Under the pieces are notes generated by a model. The model saw only the letters and a program-made list of their open reading frames with translations. It did no database searches and was not told the origin of the DNA. 64,000 nucleotides of DNA from Glycomyces harbinensis (GTDB lineage: Bacteria > Actinomycetota > Actinomycetes > Mycobacteriales > Micromonosporaceae): the NCBI RefSeq assembly GCF_900101745.1, contig NZ_FNAD01000009.1, positions 1 through 64,000 of the forward strand, written 5' to 3'. Each line of letters begins with the position of its first letter. The first letter of the stretch is position 1. The position numbers and the translations under genes are program-made. Positions 23,964-32,438 of the stretch are shown here, in pieces.

Positions 23964-26897
23964 ATGGCGACCCTCGACGTGCGGCTGCTCGGGCCCCTTG
24001 AGGTCCGGATCGACGGCGAGAGCGTCGCGGTCCCCCGCGGCAACACCGCCACCGTCCTGGCGATCCTTCTCGACGAGGCCGGCAGCGTCGTCCCGCTGGG
24101 CGACCTCGTCCGCGCCGTCTACGGCCCCGACATCCCCCTGGACCCCGACACGCAGGTCCAGAACACCATCGGGATCCTGCGGCGCAAGCTCGGCGCCGCC
24201 CGCGAACGCCTCGCCACCGTCGGGCGCGCCTACCGCTTCGACGTCGCGACCGATGAGCTGGACCTCCTGCGCTGCAAGGCCAAAGACGCCGAAGCGCGGC
24301 GCCTGCGCACCGAAGGCGACCTCGCCGGGGCCGCCGCCGCCCTGCGCGACGCCCTCGCCGAATGGCGCGGCCCGGCCCTCGCCGACCTGTCCGGCGCCGC
24401 CGTCGAGGCCGTGCGCCGCCGCTACGACGAGCACCGCCTCACCCTCCTGGAGCGGCGCATCGACCTCGACCTCGAACTGGGCCGCCACGCCGAGGTCGTC
24501 GAGGAGCTGCGCCAGATCGTCGCCGTCCACGACACCCGGCAGCGCTTCACCTCCCTGCTCATGCGCGCCCTCCACGCCTCCGGGCGCGCCGCCGAGGCCC
24601 TGGACGCCTATGAGGCCCTTCGGGTCCGCCTCGCCGACGCCCTCGGCGTCGACCCCGACCAGGCCCTGCGCGACCAGCACGTCCGGATCCTGCGCGCCGC
24701 CCCCGCGGACCCCGGCGAGGGCGACCGGGCCCCCGCGGCCGAACCGCCCCGCCGCGTCCCCGCCACCCTCCCGCGCGGCAACACCCGCTTCACCGGCCGC
24801 GACAACGAGACCCGCCTCCTCGACGGCTACCTCGACGCCGCCGACGGCGAAGCCGGCCTCGCCGTCATCACCGGCATGGGCGGCGTCGGCAAGACCTCCC
24901 TCGCCGTGAACTGGGCCCACCGGGTCAAGCACCGCTTCCCCGACGGCCAGCTGTACTTCAACCTGCGCGGCTTCGACCCCGCCGCACCCGGCGTGGAGCC
25001 GGGCGCGGTCCTCGCCGAAGCCCTCGTGGCCCTGGGCGTCGAGACGCAGCAGCTCCCGGTCGGACTCGACGAGCGGATCGGCCTGTACCGCACCGTCCTC
25101 GCCCAGCGCAAGATCCTCGTGGTGTTCGACAACGCCCGCGACGCCGCGCAGGTCCGCCCGCTCCTGCCCGTCGCCCCCGGCAGCTTCACCCTCGTCACCA
25201 GCCGCGACCGCCTCGCCGCCCTCGACGCCACCGAGGGCGCCGACACCGTCCCGCTCGAACTGTTCTCCGAGTCCGAGGCGTGGGCGCTGCTGGTGCGGCG
25301 CATCGGCCTCGACCGGGCGCTCGCCGACGAGGCCGCCGTGCAGCGCATCATCGCCGCCTGCGGCCGGCTCCCGCTGGCGCTCACCCTCATCGGCGCGTGG
25401 ATCGCCGCCAACCGGAGCCTGTCCCTCGCGACCCTCGCCGACCGCCTCGAGCGGGCCACCAGCGTCTTCAAAGTCCTCGCCTCCACCGACCTCGCCTCCG
25501 ACCCCCGCTCGATCTTCGCCTGCTCCTACCAGGCCCTCGGCACCCTCGCGGCCCAGGCGTTCCGCCTCTTCGGGCTCCACCCCGGGCCCGACCTCACGGT
25601 CGCCGCCATGGCGAGCCTCATGGGCGCCGCGCCCGTCGACGCCGAGGCGGCCCTGTCCGAACTCGCCGGCGTCCACCTGATCGACCAGCCCCGCGAAGGC
25701 CGCTACACCATGCACGACCTCCTGCGCGCCTACGCGAAAGAGCGCTTCGCCGAGGAGGTCGCCCCCGAACGCCGCCGCGCCGCCGAGGAGCGCATGCTCG
25801 ACTACCTCCTCCACACCACCCGCGCCGCCGACGAGCTGCTCACCCAGCACGGCGGCGGCCTCGCCTTCGGCGATCCGGCCCCGGGCGTGACCACCGAACC
25901 CGTCCCCGACCTGCGCGCGGCCGCGGCCTGGTTCACCACCGAGTACGACGTGCTTCTCGGGCTGCTGCGGGGCGGACGGGGACTCGACGACACCCGCACC
26001 TGGCGCCTGGCCTGGTGCCTCGCCGAGTACATGATGATCCGCAGCCTCGGACGCGACCTGCGCGAGGCCCAGACGGCGGCGCTCGCCGCCGCCGAGCGCA
26101 GCGGCGACGGATTCGGCCAGGCCGTCGCCCTCGGATACCTCTCGGCGGCGCTGATGCTCGACGGCGACCACGAAGGCGCCGCAGCACTGCTCGAACGGGC
26201 GACCGCGCACGCCGAGGCGACCGACCACCCCTGGGCCCTGGGATTCGTCCACTACGGACACAGTGTGCGGGCCGGGCGGGAAGAGCGCCACGAGGACGCC
26301 TGCGCCGCCGCCGAGACCGCCAGACTCCTCTTCCTCGAGGCCGGCGACCCGTTCTGGGAGTTCCGGGCCATATGGGTCGTCGGCTGGCATGCCGCCCAGC
26401 TCGGCGCGATCGAGGAGGCCTACGCCCGCTTCAACGAGTTCCACGCCGCCGCAAAGGAAGCCGGGTCCCAGCTCGGCATCGCGAACGGCATGCTCGGATT
26501 CGGCTTCATCGCCCAGCTCCGGGGCCGCTTCAACGACGCCCTCGAGTGCTACGCCGACGCCGAGCGCGGCTTCACGGCGATCGGCTACCTCCCCAGCGCC
26601 GCACTGGCCCGGGAGCGGACCGGCGACGCCCGGGCGGCCCTCGGCGACACGGCGGCGGCGCGGCGCGACTGGCTCGCCGCGGAAGCGGTCTACGCCGAAT
26701 TCGGATGCGTCCTCGAACTCGCCCGCGTCCGCACCCGCCTCGCCGACCCCGGCACGGCCCTGAGCGGCCCCGAAGAGGGGCTCATCGTCCTGAGCCCCGG
26801 CAGCGCGCACGAACGGGTCGAAGCCGCGCTCCACAAGGCGCTCAACGCATTCGGATACGACGTACTGGAACCGGCCTCCGACGAGACCGCACGATGA
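23964..26897 (+). CDS. AfsR/SARP-family transcriptional regulator with NB-ARC and TPR
   Basis: 977 residues. Winged-helix DNA-binding domain (about 1-95), BTAD (about 100-245), NB-ARC ATPase (about 270-530) with Walker A VITGMGGVGKTSLA, Walker B KILVVFDNARD and the GRLPLAL motif, then a TPR-like helical region to the end. This is the large AfsR-type architecture that controls secondary metabolism or development. ATG at 23964 follows GAAGG; a longer frame starts at 23925. It overlaps the next gene by 4 nt. No biosynthetic cluster is adjacent; the downstream partner and the divergent YbaB-like gene are the nearest candidate targets. Confidence 0.92.
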   Translation: MATLDVRLLGPLEVRIDGESVAVPRGNTATVLAILLDEAGSVVPLGDLVRAVYGPDIPLDPDTQVQNTIGILRRKLGAARERLATVGRAYRFDVATDELDLLRCKAKDAEARRLRTEGDLAGAAAALRDALAEWRGPALADLSGAAVEAVRRRYDEHRLTLLERRIDLDLELGRHAEVVEELRQIVAVHDTRQRFTSLLMRALHASGRAAEALDAYEALRVRLADALGVDPDQALRDQHVRILRAAPADPGEGDRAPAAEPPRRVPATLPRGNTRFTGRDNETRLLDGYLDAADGEAGLAVITGMGGVGKTSLAVNWAHRVKHRFPDGQLYFNLRGFDPAAPGVEPGAVLAEALVALGVETQQLPVGLDERIGLYRTVLAQRKILVVFDNARDAAQVRPLLPVAPGSFTLVTSRDRLAALDATEGADTVPLELFSESEAWALLVRRIGLDRALADEAAVQRIIAACGRLPLALTLIGAWIAANRSLSLATLADRLERATSVFKVLASTDLASDPRSIFACSYQALGTLAAQAFRLFGLHPGPDLTVAAMASLMGAAPVDAEAALSELAGVHLIDQPREGRYTMHDLLRAYAKERFAEEVAPERRRAAEERMLDYLLHTTRAADELLTQHGGGLAFGDPAPGVTTEPVPDLRAAAAWFTTEYDVLLGLLRGGRGLDDTRTWRLAWCLAEYMMIRSLGRDLREAQTAALAAAERSGDGFGQAVALGYLSAALMLDGDHEGAAALLERATAHAEATDHPWALGFVHYGHSVRAGREERHEDACAAAETARLLFLEAGDPFWEFRAIWVVGWHAAQLGAIEEAYARFNEFHAAAKEAGSQLGIANGMLGFGFIAQLRGRFNDALECYADAERGFTAIGYLPSAALARERTGDARAALGDTAAARRDWLAAEAVYAEFGCVLELARVRTRLADPGTALSGPEEGLIVLSPGSAHERVEAALHKALNAFGYDVLEPASDETAR

Positions 26898-27355
26898 GCG
26901 ACGCGAACGGACGCGGCCCCCAGTGGCGGCGCGAGTTCACGATCGGGCACCAGACCGGCGACTGGACCGGCGGCCTCGACGCCTTCGCGGAAGCCGTCGA
27001 ACGCGGCCTGCGACCGGTCCGCGAGCCGTCCGCCAGGCCCGGACACGGCGGGCCCGGACTCGGTTCGCCCGAGCCCCGCGTTCCCGCCTTCGACAAGGAG
27101 CAGGTCGCAGCGGTCGCCTCCCTGATCGCCGCACTGCGGGACTGCCGCGACGCGGTGGTCAGCCTCGGCCCGCTGGTCGTCGTGAAATCCGGGGACTGGC
27201 TCCGCGTGCACTCCTTCACCCCCGACGAGGAGCGACACCTGCACCCGGCGGTCCTGACCTCGGCACCGGACCTCATGGCCCTGATCGACCGCCTGACCGC
27301 GGCACGCTCGCAGCCGACCGACGCCCGACCCGACGGCAGGCACCGGCGACCCTGA
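26894..27355 (+). CDS. Hypothetical protein coupled to the SARP gene
   Basis: 153 residues, ATG at 26894 overlapping the SARP TGA as ATGA, so translationally coupled. An N-terminal REFTIGHQTGDWTGG, then a Gly/Pro linker and a helical and strand region (VVSLGPLVVVKSGDWLRVHSF). No known domain, signal or membrane segment. Coupling suggests a role with the regulator, for example as an effector or inhibitor. Confidence 0.7.
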   Translation: MSDANGRGPQWRREFTIGHQTGDWTGGLDAFAEAVERGLRPVREPSARPGHGGPGLGSPEPRVPAFDKEQVAAVASLIAALRDCRDAVVSLGPLVVVKSGDWLRVHSFTPDEERHLHPAVLTSAPDLMALIDRLTAARSQPTDARPDGRHRRP

Positions 27356-27376
27356 TCCGCCCCTCCCCGAAACGCG

Positions 27377-27405
27377 ACGGGGCCCCGCCGCCGGCGGGGC
27401 CCCGT
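27377..27405. terminator. Bidirectional terminator
   Basis: Perfect 13-bp stem ACGGGGCCCCGCC (27377-27389 with 27393-27405) with a 3-nt loop, between convergent genes. Confidence 0.85.
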
Positions 27406-27421
27406 TCGACAACGTTGCGGA

Positions 27422-28438
27422 TCAAGCGGTCTCGGCGTCGAAGTCGGTCGCCAGGAGCGCCTCCACCGCCGGAGCGTACGAGGCCGTACCCGACTCCGAG
27501 ACGCTCGCGACCCCGATGAAGCCGTTCACGCCGTCCACGTCGACCACCAGGATCGCCGTGTCCTCGTACAGGTCGTCGGTGTACTGCCCCGCCGACGTCC
27601 ACGAGTTGCGCCATTCGGCCAGCACGCCGGGGCGCCCGTCGACCTCGACCGCCGTGTAGGCGATCTCGCCCTGCGCGTAGCCCTCCGTGGTGTCGAACGC
27701 GCCCTGGAGCCACACCGACGCCGCGCCCTCGGCGCTGGCGTTCAGGTCGGCCGGGTCGAACGCGGCGGCGGTGCTCGCGTACAGGCCCACGCCCAGGTAG
27801 GAGATCCAGTCCGGGGTGTGCTGGATGGTGTAGATCTCGGCGTCGGCCATCAGCTCGTCGCTCGCGCCGGGCCCGGCCGTGTAGATCCACTCCTCGCCGG
27901 GGATCGGCGTGAGCGAGCCCAGGGAGGGCACCGACAGGGCCGTCCCCGACGGGGTCGGCGCGGCCTCTTCCTCGGGCGCGGTCTCCTCGCCGTCGGAGCC
28001 GCCCTCGGGGTCGGACTCCTCGGCGCTCGCGGAGTCGTCGGAGGCGATCGAGCCCTCGTCGCCGTCGCGGCCGAGCAGGAAGTAGCCGCCGACGCCGCCG
28101 GCCGCCATGAGCAGGACCACGACGATGACCAGCAGCACCGTGCCGCCGCTGTTCTTGGTGGTCGCCTGCACCGGCGGCGGGCCGTACTGCCCGTACGGGA
28201 TCTGACCGGCCTGCGACGGGTCGTAGGCCGGCTGCGTGTAGTAGGCCGCGTTCGGGTCGGCCTGGCCCGGGTAGGCGGCAGGGGCGTATCCGGGCTCGTA
28301 GCCGGGTTGGGGGGCCTGGTACGGCGACGCGCCGGCCTGGCCGGGCGCGTAGCCTCCCGCGGGCGGTCCCGCGTTCGGCTGGGACTGCCCGTACGGGTCG
28401 CCTGCCGGCGCGCCGGGGTCTTGCGGGGGGTACGTCAT
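27422..28438 (-). CDS. Membrane-anchored protein with disordered Pro/Gln/Tyr N-terminus
   Basis: 338 residues. N-terminal ~105 are Pro/Gly/Tyr/Gln-rich (YPGQ, GYAPG repeats), as often found on cytoplasmic sides of actinobacterial membrane proteins. One transmembrane helix (about 105-128, VLLVIVVVLLMAAGGVGGYF) is followed by an acidic linker and a C-terminal extracytoplasmic domain of about 150 residues with no clear match (PGEEWIYTAGPGASDEL ... ILVVDVDGVNGFIGVA). Type II topology. Function unknown. Confidence 0.75.
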   Translation of the reverse strand: MTYPPQDPGAPAGDPYGQSQPNAGPPAGGYAPGQAGASPYQAPQPGYEPGYAPAAYPGQADPNAAYYTQPAYDPSQAGQIPYGQYGPPPVQATTKNSGGTVLLVIVVVLLMAAGGVGGYFLLGRDGDEGSIASDDSASAEESDPEGGSDGEETAPEEEAAPTPSGTALSVPSLGSLTPIPGEEWIYTAGPGASDELMADAEIYTIQHTPDWISYLGVGLYASTAAAFDPADLNASAEGAASVWLQGAFDTTEGYAQGEIAYTAVEVDGRPGVLAEWRNSWTSAGQYTDDLYEDTAILVVDVDGVNGFIGVASVSESGTASYAPAVEALLATDFDAETA

Positions 28439-28613
28439 GGACCGATCGTAACCGGCGGATACGAGCCGTGTCCTCCTCGCGTTCCATCAGAAAACGCTAA
28501 ACCGGGACGGGTGCCGCGCCCGCCCCGGCTTCAGGGATCCGATACTGATCCCTAGTATTCCGGGCCTGTCAAGGCTGGATTCGTGAGCGAATCGATACCG
28601 TTCGACGCCCGGT

Positions 28614-28710
28614 TCAGCTCACGAAGACCGCCACCGTCCGGCCCGGCACGGTGAACTCCCGGTCGCGTCGTCGAACGCCGCCCCGGCGGCCGGTGCGGCC
28701 GCCCGCGGGC
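28614..28710 (-). pseudogene. Fossil of a glycosidase C-terminus
   Basis: The minus strand reads AAFDDATG in one frame and then EFTVPGRTVAVFVS plus stop in a shifted frame; restoring one base would give a continuous AFDDATGEFTVPGRT end. That ending is characteristic of the C-terminal beta-domain of pullulanases and related GH13 enzymes. Nothing upstream continues the gene; the 80-residue gene begins immediately. A decayed remnant of a lost glycosidase. Confidence 0.5.
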
Positions 28711-28711
28711 G

Positions 28712-28954
28712 CTAGTGCCGCTCGTCCTCCAGGATGCGCGTGGCGACGGGCTTCGAGGGCTCGTAGTAGATGTCGCCGACCGGCAGCGGGAAGACCGCGC
28801 CGCCGAACGGGGAGGAGGCCCCGATGCGCCCGGAGGTGAACTCGCCGACCTCCAGATGCCCGGGCTTGACCGCGCGAGAGCGGGTCGGTGCGTCGTCGCC
28901 GTTCTCGGCGGGCGCGTTGTCGGACTGCCATTCGGCCAGGTTCGCGTCACTCAT
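28712..28954 (-). CDS. Small acidic hypothetical protein
   Basis: 80 residues from ATG 28954. A charged N-terminal half (EWQSDNAPAENGDDAPTRSR), then VKPGHLEVGEFTSGRIGASS and VFPLPVGDIYYEPSKP, which look like short beta-strands. No signal or membrane segment; no family recognised. The RBS is weak (GGGG). Confidence 0.5.
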   Translation of the reverse strand: MSDANLAEWQSDNAPAENGDDAPTRSRAVKPGHLEVGEFTSGRIGASSPFGGAVFPLPVGDIYYEPSKPVATRILEDERH

Positions 28955-28976
28955 GCCCCGGATTTTATCCGCCGCC

Positions 28977-29423
28977 TCAGGGAGCGGGCACCCGATCACG
29001 GGTGCCGGGCGTCACCCCCGGGCGGCACCGCAGCACCCGGCCCAATGCCAGGCGCCCGCCGACCCACAGGCCGTACCGGGACACCGCCCGGAAGCCGAAC
29101 CCCGAGCAGGTCGGCGTGAACCGGCACTGCACCTGCACGCGCGAGGAGAGGTGGCGCCGGTACCAGGCGATGGCCCGCAGCCCGAACCGCCGCGGCCCGG
29201 GCCGATGCCGTGCCCGGGCGAGGGCCAGGCGCTCGGGCGTCAGCCGACCGAACCCGAAGGCGGCCAGGGCGATCGAATGAAACGGCCCGGGATCGGTGGT
29301 CCCGCCGCAGGCCGCGGCGCAGGTGTTGCAGGGGCCGCCGGGATTGCAGGCGGCGGCGAGGGGCGCGCCGCAGCCGGCCGAACAGCCCGGCTGATAGGCG
29401 CCGGCGCAGGCTGAAACCTCCAC
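28977..29423 (-). CDS. YidD-like membrane-insertion factor with Cys-rich N-terminus
   Basis: 148 residues. The C-terminal ~75 match YidD: YRRHLSSRVQVQCRFTPTCS, then GFGFRAVSRYGLWVGGRLALG and VLRCRPG, including the conserved CRFxPTCS and RCxPG elements. YidD assists Sec/YidC insertion of membrane proteins. The first ~70 residues are unusual: at least seven Cys in ACAGAYQPGCSAGCG, CNPGGPC and CAAAC spacings, absent from classic YidD, possibly metal-binding. Start GTG 29423 is uncertain and lacks a good RBS. It is not beside rnpA/rpmH, so is probably a paralogue. Confidence 0.75.
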   Translation of the reverse strand: MEVSACAGAYQPGCSAGCGAPLAAACNPGGPCNTCAAACGGTTDPGPFHSIALAAFGFGRLTPERLALARARHRPGPRRFGLRAIAWYRRHLSSRVQVQCRFTPTCSGFGFRAVSRYGLWVGGRLALGRVLRCRPGVTPGTRDRVPAP

Positions 29424-29890
29424 AGGACTGTTCTACACGCCTGGCATCGCCGATCGCGCCCGCGCCGGGCCCGCACCTCCCGAGGACTTCACGCGGGCCG
29501 AGGTGTCGATTGGGGATGGTTGATGCCGGGCACGGCCCAATTTGTACACACCGCCCGTTATGGGCCGAACACCCATGTATCAGGGAATTGCCAGGAGCGG
29601 TTCAGGGCCCGCTCAGGCTCGTGTCCCACGGTGGTGGCCTCGGGGAATGAGGGGTTCCCGAGGGGTTATGGACCCGGTGAGGCGGTCTTCGGACTCATCC
29701 TCCACTGACGATCGCCGCTGGCCTGTCTCACCGGGCACCACCAATCCCGCACCACGCCCCGGCCCGAACCAACCCCGAGTTCGACTCACACTCCCCGCCT
29801 GTCACACCTGTATGGCACGGTTATTGAACCGGGGGCCCATCATTCGGAACATATCCGGAATATCCGGATAAAGCACTGCCGTATGCGACC
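29424..29890. other. Intergenic region, no gene; contains an rRNA-like word and a repeat
   Basis: 467 bp. Plus-strand open frames here have mixed third positions and no RBS. It holds TTGTACACACCGCCCGT (29542-29558), identical to a universally conserved segment near the 3' end of 16S rRNA, and an inverted copy of the dispersed hairpin repeat at 29801-29861. Confidence 0.45.
29801..29861 (-). repeat. Dispersed hairpin repeat, copy 1 (minus)
   Basis: On the minus strand: ATTCCGGATATGTTCCG, then TGGGCCCCCGGTTC, loop, AACCGTGCCA and a degraded end ACAGGTGTGACAG. The central hairpin matches copies at 30961, 57961 and others, while the 5' half is that of the 30819 copy. Downstream of larE. Confidence 0.75.
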
Positions 29891-30772
29891 TCAGCGGAAC
29901 CGCTCGGGGTTCGGCAGCAGTTCGTTCATCGCGCCCGAGCGGAAGCCCCGCTCGTCGAGCCGCACCTCCGCGAAGCCCTCCACCGCCGCGAGCACGCTCG
30001 GCCGGGCGGCCACGGCCGCAACGAGGTCGGCGTCGAGTTCGACCTTCGCGGCGTCGCCGCCCATGTCCCGCACCCGCAGGTTCCGCACCGGGATCGCGGC
30101 CGCGGCGAGAGCGCCGCGGAGCGCCTGCTCGGCGGCGGCGACCCGTTCCAGTCCGGTCGAGGTCACCTCGACCCCGTAGGCGATGCGGCTGGCGAGACAC
30201 GCCGCGGCCGGCTTGTCCCAAGTGGCCAGTCCCCACGCCTTGGAGGCGGCGCGGATCTCGGTCTTGGCGAGTCCGGCGTCGGCCAGGGGCGTGAGCGCCC
30301 CCGCGTCGGCGGCGGCGCGGATGCCGGGCCGGAACCCGGCCACGATGTCGTCGGCGTTGGTGCCGGTGGCGACGGCGGCGATGCCGCGCTCGGCGGCGAG
30401 CGGGCCGACGACGCTCATGAGCTCGGTCTTGCAGAAGAAGCAGCGGTCGCCGGCGTTGGCGCGGTAGCCCTCGCGGGCGAGCTCGTCGGTTTCGGGCGCG
30501 TGGTGCGCGACGCCGAGCCCGGTCGCGAACTCGCGGGCGCGGTCGAGTTCGCTGCGCGGCAGGGAGGGCGAGACGGCGGTGGCGGCTTCGACGCGCTCGG
30601 GTCCGAGCGCGCGGACGGCGGCGGCGAGCAGGAACGCGGAGTCGGCGCCGCCGGAGAACGCCACCATGAGCGACGGCAGCGAGCCGAGCCGGTCGAGCAG
30701 ATCACCGACCCGGTCGGAGGGGGTGCCGTCGAGGCCGGCCTCGGTCGCCTGGGGAGTCGCCTGGGAGGTCAC
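29891..30772 (-). CDS. larE: ATP-dependent sacrificial sulfur transferase LarE
   Basis: 293 residues. PP-loop SGGADSAFLL near 42, DRCFFCKTELM (family Cys region) near 110-120, GTNADDIVAGFRPG and KPAAACLASRI. LarE uses its own or a bound Cys sulfur to build the nickel-pincer cofactor of lactate racemase-type enzymes from a pyridinium precursor. The partners larB and larC are not in this window. The GTG at 30772 is inferred. Several Cys are present (two in CFFC, one in ACLAS); whether the sacrificial or [4Fe-4S] type is used cannot be told. Confidence 0.9.
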   Translation of the reverse strand: MTSQATPQATEAGLDGTPSDRVGDLLDRLGSLPSLMVAFSGGADSAFLLAAAVRALGPERVEAATAVSPSLPRSELDRAREFATGLGVAHHAPETDELAREGYRANAGDRCFFCKTELMSVVGPLAAERGIAAVATGTNADDIVAGFRPGIRAAADAGALTPLADAGLAKTEIRAASKAWGLATWDKPAAACLASRIAYGVEVTSTGLERVAAAEQALRGALAAAAIPVRNLRVRDMGGDAAKVELDADLVAAVAARPSVLAAVEGFAEVRLDERGFRSGAMNELLPNPERFR

Positions 30773-30818
30773 CCACTGAGCCTATCCCGACCCGGGCACT
30801 TGACCGATTTCCAGTGAC

Positions 30819-30914
30819 ATTCCGGATATATTCCGAACGATGGGCCCCGGCCTCGGCGACGCTTGCGAGCCGTACGTCAGCGGAGTCGACAACCCAGCCC
30901 TTGGGGTCCGACGG
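30819..30914 (+). repeat. Dispersed hairpin repeat, long-insert type
   Basis: Starts ATTCCGGATATATTCCG, TGGGCCCC, then a ~50-bp insert (GGCCTCGGCGACGCTTGCG ... GTCAGCGGAGTCGACAACC) and ends TTGGGGTCCGACGG. The insert is nearly identical to the inverse copy at 34017-34117, confirming two architectures of one family. It lies 46 bp before the short-type copy at 30961. Confidence 0.8.
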
Positions 30915-30960
30915 TTCCGGGCCCTTCGCCGAAGGCGAGCCGTGCACGCGAATCGACCGG

Positions 30961-31028
30961 CGGGCAGCGCGAAGCGGACGGAAAATCGATGGGCCCCCGG
31001 TTCAAAAACCGTGACACGGGGGTACGAC
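30961..31028 (+). repeat. Dispersed hairpin repeat, short type
   Basis: CGGGCAGCGCGAAGCGG, variable, TGGGCCCCCGGTTC-AAA-AACCGTGACA, CGGGGGTACGAC. Inner stem CGGTT/AACCG and outer stem CCCCC/GGGGG. Forms a two-unit array with the long-type copy at 30819, spacer 46 bp. Downstream of the cold-shock gene. Confidence 0.85.
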
Positions 31029-31090
31029 GTCGTTTTGCCGGGCGGTTTCGAACAGCGGCGCGGGCGGGGCCGCGCCGATGCTCCGCCCGC

Positions 31091-31489
31091 CTATTCGAGG
31101 TCGCTCGCGACGGCGCGGAGCATCTCGGCGATCTTAGCGCCGGTCTTGCGGTCCGGGCGCCGTCCGCGCGAGAGCGGCGGCATGACCTGCTGCTCGAGCA
31201 CGCCGATCATGTCCTGGAGCAGGCTGTTGAGGTCCTCGGGCGAGCGCTTCGACGTGTCGGCCACCGGTGCGGCGCCGACCTGCGGCGCGGCGATCACGTG
31301 GAGGCCCATCGCCTGCACCCCGCGGCGGGTGTCGATGATGCTGTACTCGACCTTCGTGCCCTTGGCGAGTTCTTCGACGCCCTCGGGCAGGGCGTCGCGG
31401 TGCACGAAGACGTCCTTGCCGCCGTCGTCACGGGAGACGAATCCGAATCCCTTCTCGGCGTCGAACCATTTCACTCGACCACTGGGCAC
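31091..31489 (-). CDS. Cold-shock domain protein with C-terminal extension
   Basis: 132 residues. N-terminal cold-shock domain (1-68) with RNP1 KGFGFVS and RNP2 VFVHRDAL, then a ~65-residue extension with a helical region (PEDLNSLLQDMIGVLEQQV) and basic segment (RGRRPDRKTGAK) common to actinobacterial CspB-like proteins. Nucleic-acid chaperone. GTG at 31489 after GAGG. It sits next to mqnD in a conserved actinobacterial neighbourhood. Confidence 0.93.
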   Translation of the reverse strand: MPSGRVKWFDAEKGFGFVSRDDGGKDVFVHRDALPEGVEELAKGTKVEYSIIDTRRGVQAMGLHVIAAPQVGAAPVADTSKRSPEDLNSLLQDMIGVLEQQVMPPLSRGRRPDRKTGAKIAEMLRAVASDLE

Positions 31490-31615
31490 CGCTGAACCTC
31501 GAACTTCTCGTCTACTGGGAACTGATGAGTCCGTCCAGCCTAGCGTGGCACGGACGGAAGGGCTCGGATCGCCCGGGTGACGACGCCGCCACGCGACGCG
31601 GTCGCGGCTCGCTCC

Positions 31616-32434
31616 CTAAGGGATCGGGATCGTGAGCTTCGGGACCAGGCCCAGCTCGGCCGCGCCGCCCAGGAGGCGTTCGACCGCCGAGCGGCCCTCC
31701 TCGCCCAGGTCCCGCGAGAACTCGTTGACGTACAGCTCGATGTGCTTGCGGCACACCTCTTCCGACATCTCCTGCGCGTGCTCGGCCACGTAGGGGCGGC
31801 TCGCCTCGGGGTGGGCCCACGCGTAGTCGAGCGAGGCGCGGATCGCCTCGGTGATCCCGGCCGTGTCGAGATGGGACTTCGCGACGATCGCGCCGAGCGG
31901 GATCGGGCAGCCGGTGCTCGACTCCCACCACTCGCCCAGGTCGACCATGGAGTCGAGGCCGTACTCGCCGTAGGTGAACCGGGCCTCGTGGATGACCAGC
32001 CCCGCGTCGAAGCGCCCCGCCCGGACCGCGGGCATGATCTGGTCGAACGGGACGACCTCCCACGTCACGTCGGGTCCGCCGAGGTCGCGCAGCCACAGGT
32101 TGAACAGCAGGAACGCGGTGCTGCGGTCGGAGGGGACCGCCACGTGCTTCCCGGCCAGGCCGTCGAGGCCGCCGCGGGTGAGCACGAGCGGGCCGCAACC
32201 GCGGCCGAGCGCGCCGCCTGCGGGCAGCAGCCGCCACTCGTCGCCCAGGTGCGGCAGGGCCGCGTACGAGACCTTCGCGACGTCGAACTCGCCTCGCGCG
32301 CAAGCGGTGTTGGTGACGTCGATGTCGGCGAACGTCAGCCGTGTGGCCGGTCCGTCGGTGAGGCCCGAGGTCCACGCGTGGTAGATGAAGGTGTCGTTCG
32401 GGCACGGCGAATGCGCCAGGTGCAGGGCGTTCAT
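31616..32434 (-). CDS. mqnD: 1,4-dihydroxy-6-naphthoate synthase MqnD
   Basis: 272 residues, periplasmic-binding-protein fold family MqnA/MqnD. N-terminal MNALHLAHSPCPNDTFIYHAW with the SPCPNDTF motif is diagnostic of MqnD. Further landmarks are ADIDVTNTACARGEFDVAK and VIHEARFTYGEYGL. Converts cyclic dehypoxanthinyl futalosine to 1,4-dihydroxy-6-naphthoate in futalosine menaquinone synthesis. Four bases after mqnB, an operon. Confidence 0.95.
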   Translation of the reverse strand: MNALHLAHSPCPNDTFIYHAWTSGLTDGPATRLTFADIDVTNTACARGEFDVAKVSYAALPHLGDEWRLLPAGGALGRGCGPLVLTRGGLDGLAGKHVAVPSDRSTAFLLFNLWLRDLGGPDVTWEVVPFDQIMPAVRAGRFDAGLVIHEARFTYGEYGLDSMVDLGEWWESSTGCPIPLGAIVAKSHLDTAGITEAIRASLDYAWAHPEASRPYVAEHAQEMSEEVCRKHIELYVNEFSRDLGEEGRSAVERLLGGAAELGLVPKLTIPIP

Positions 32435-32438
32435 GGGG

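Noticed and set aside
28552-28950. 132-codon minus-strand frame
   Set aside because: Overlaps the 80-residue gene in another frame and is Ser/Pro/Thr/Arg-rich low complexity.
30961-31028. tRNA T-arm-like GGTTCAA in the repeat
   Set aside because: No acceptor, D or anticodon arms; the pairing is explained by the repeat's own hairpin.
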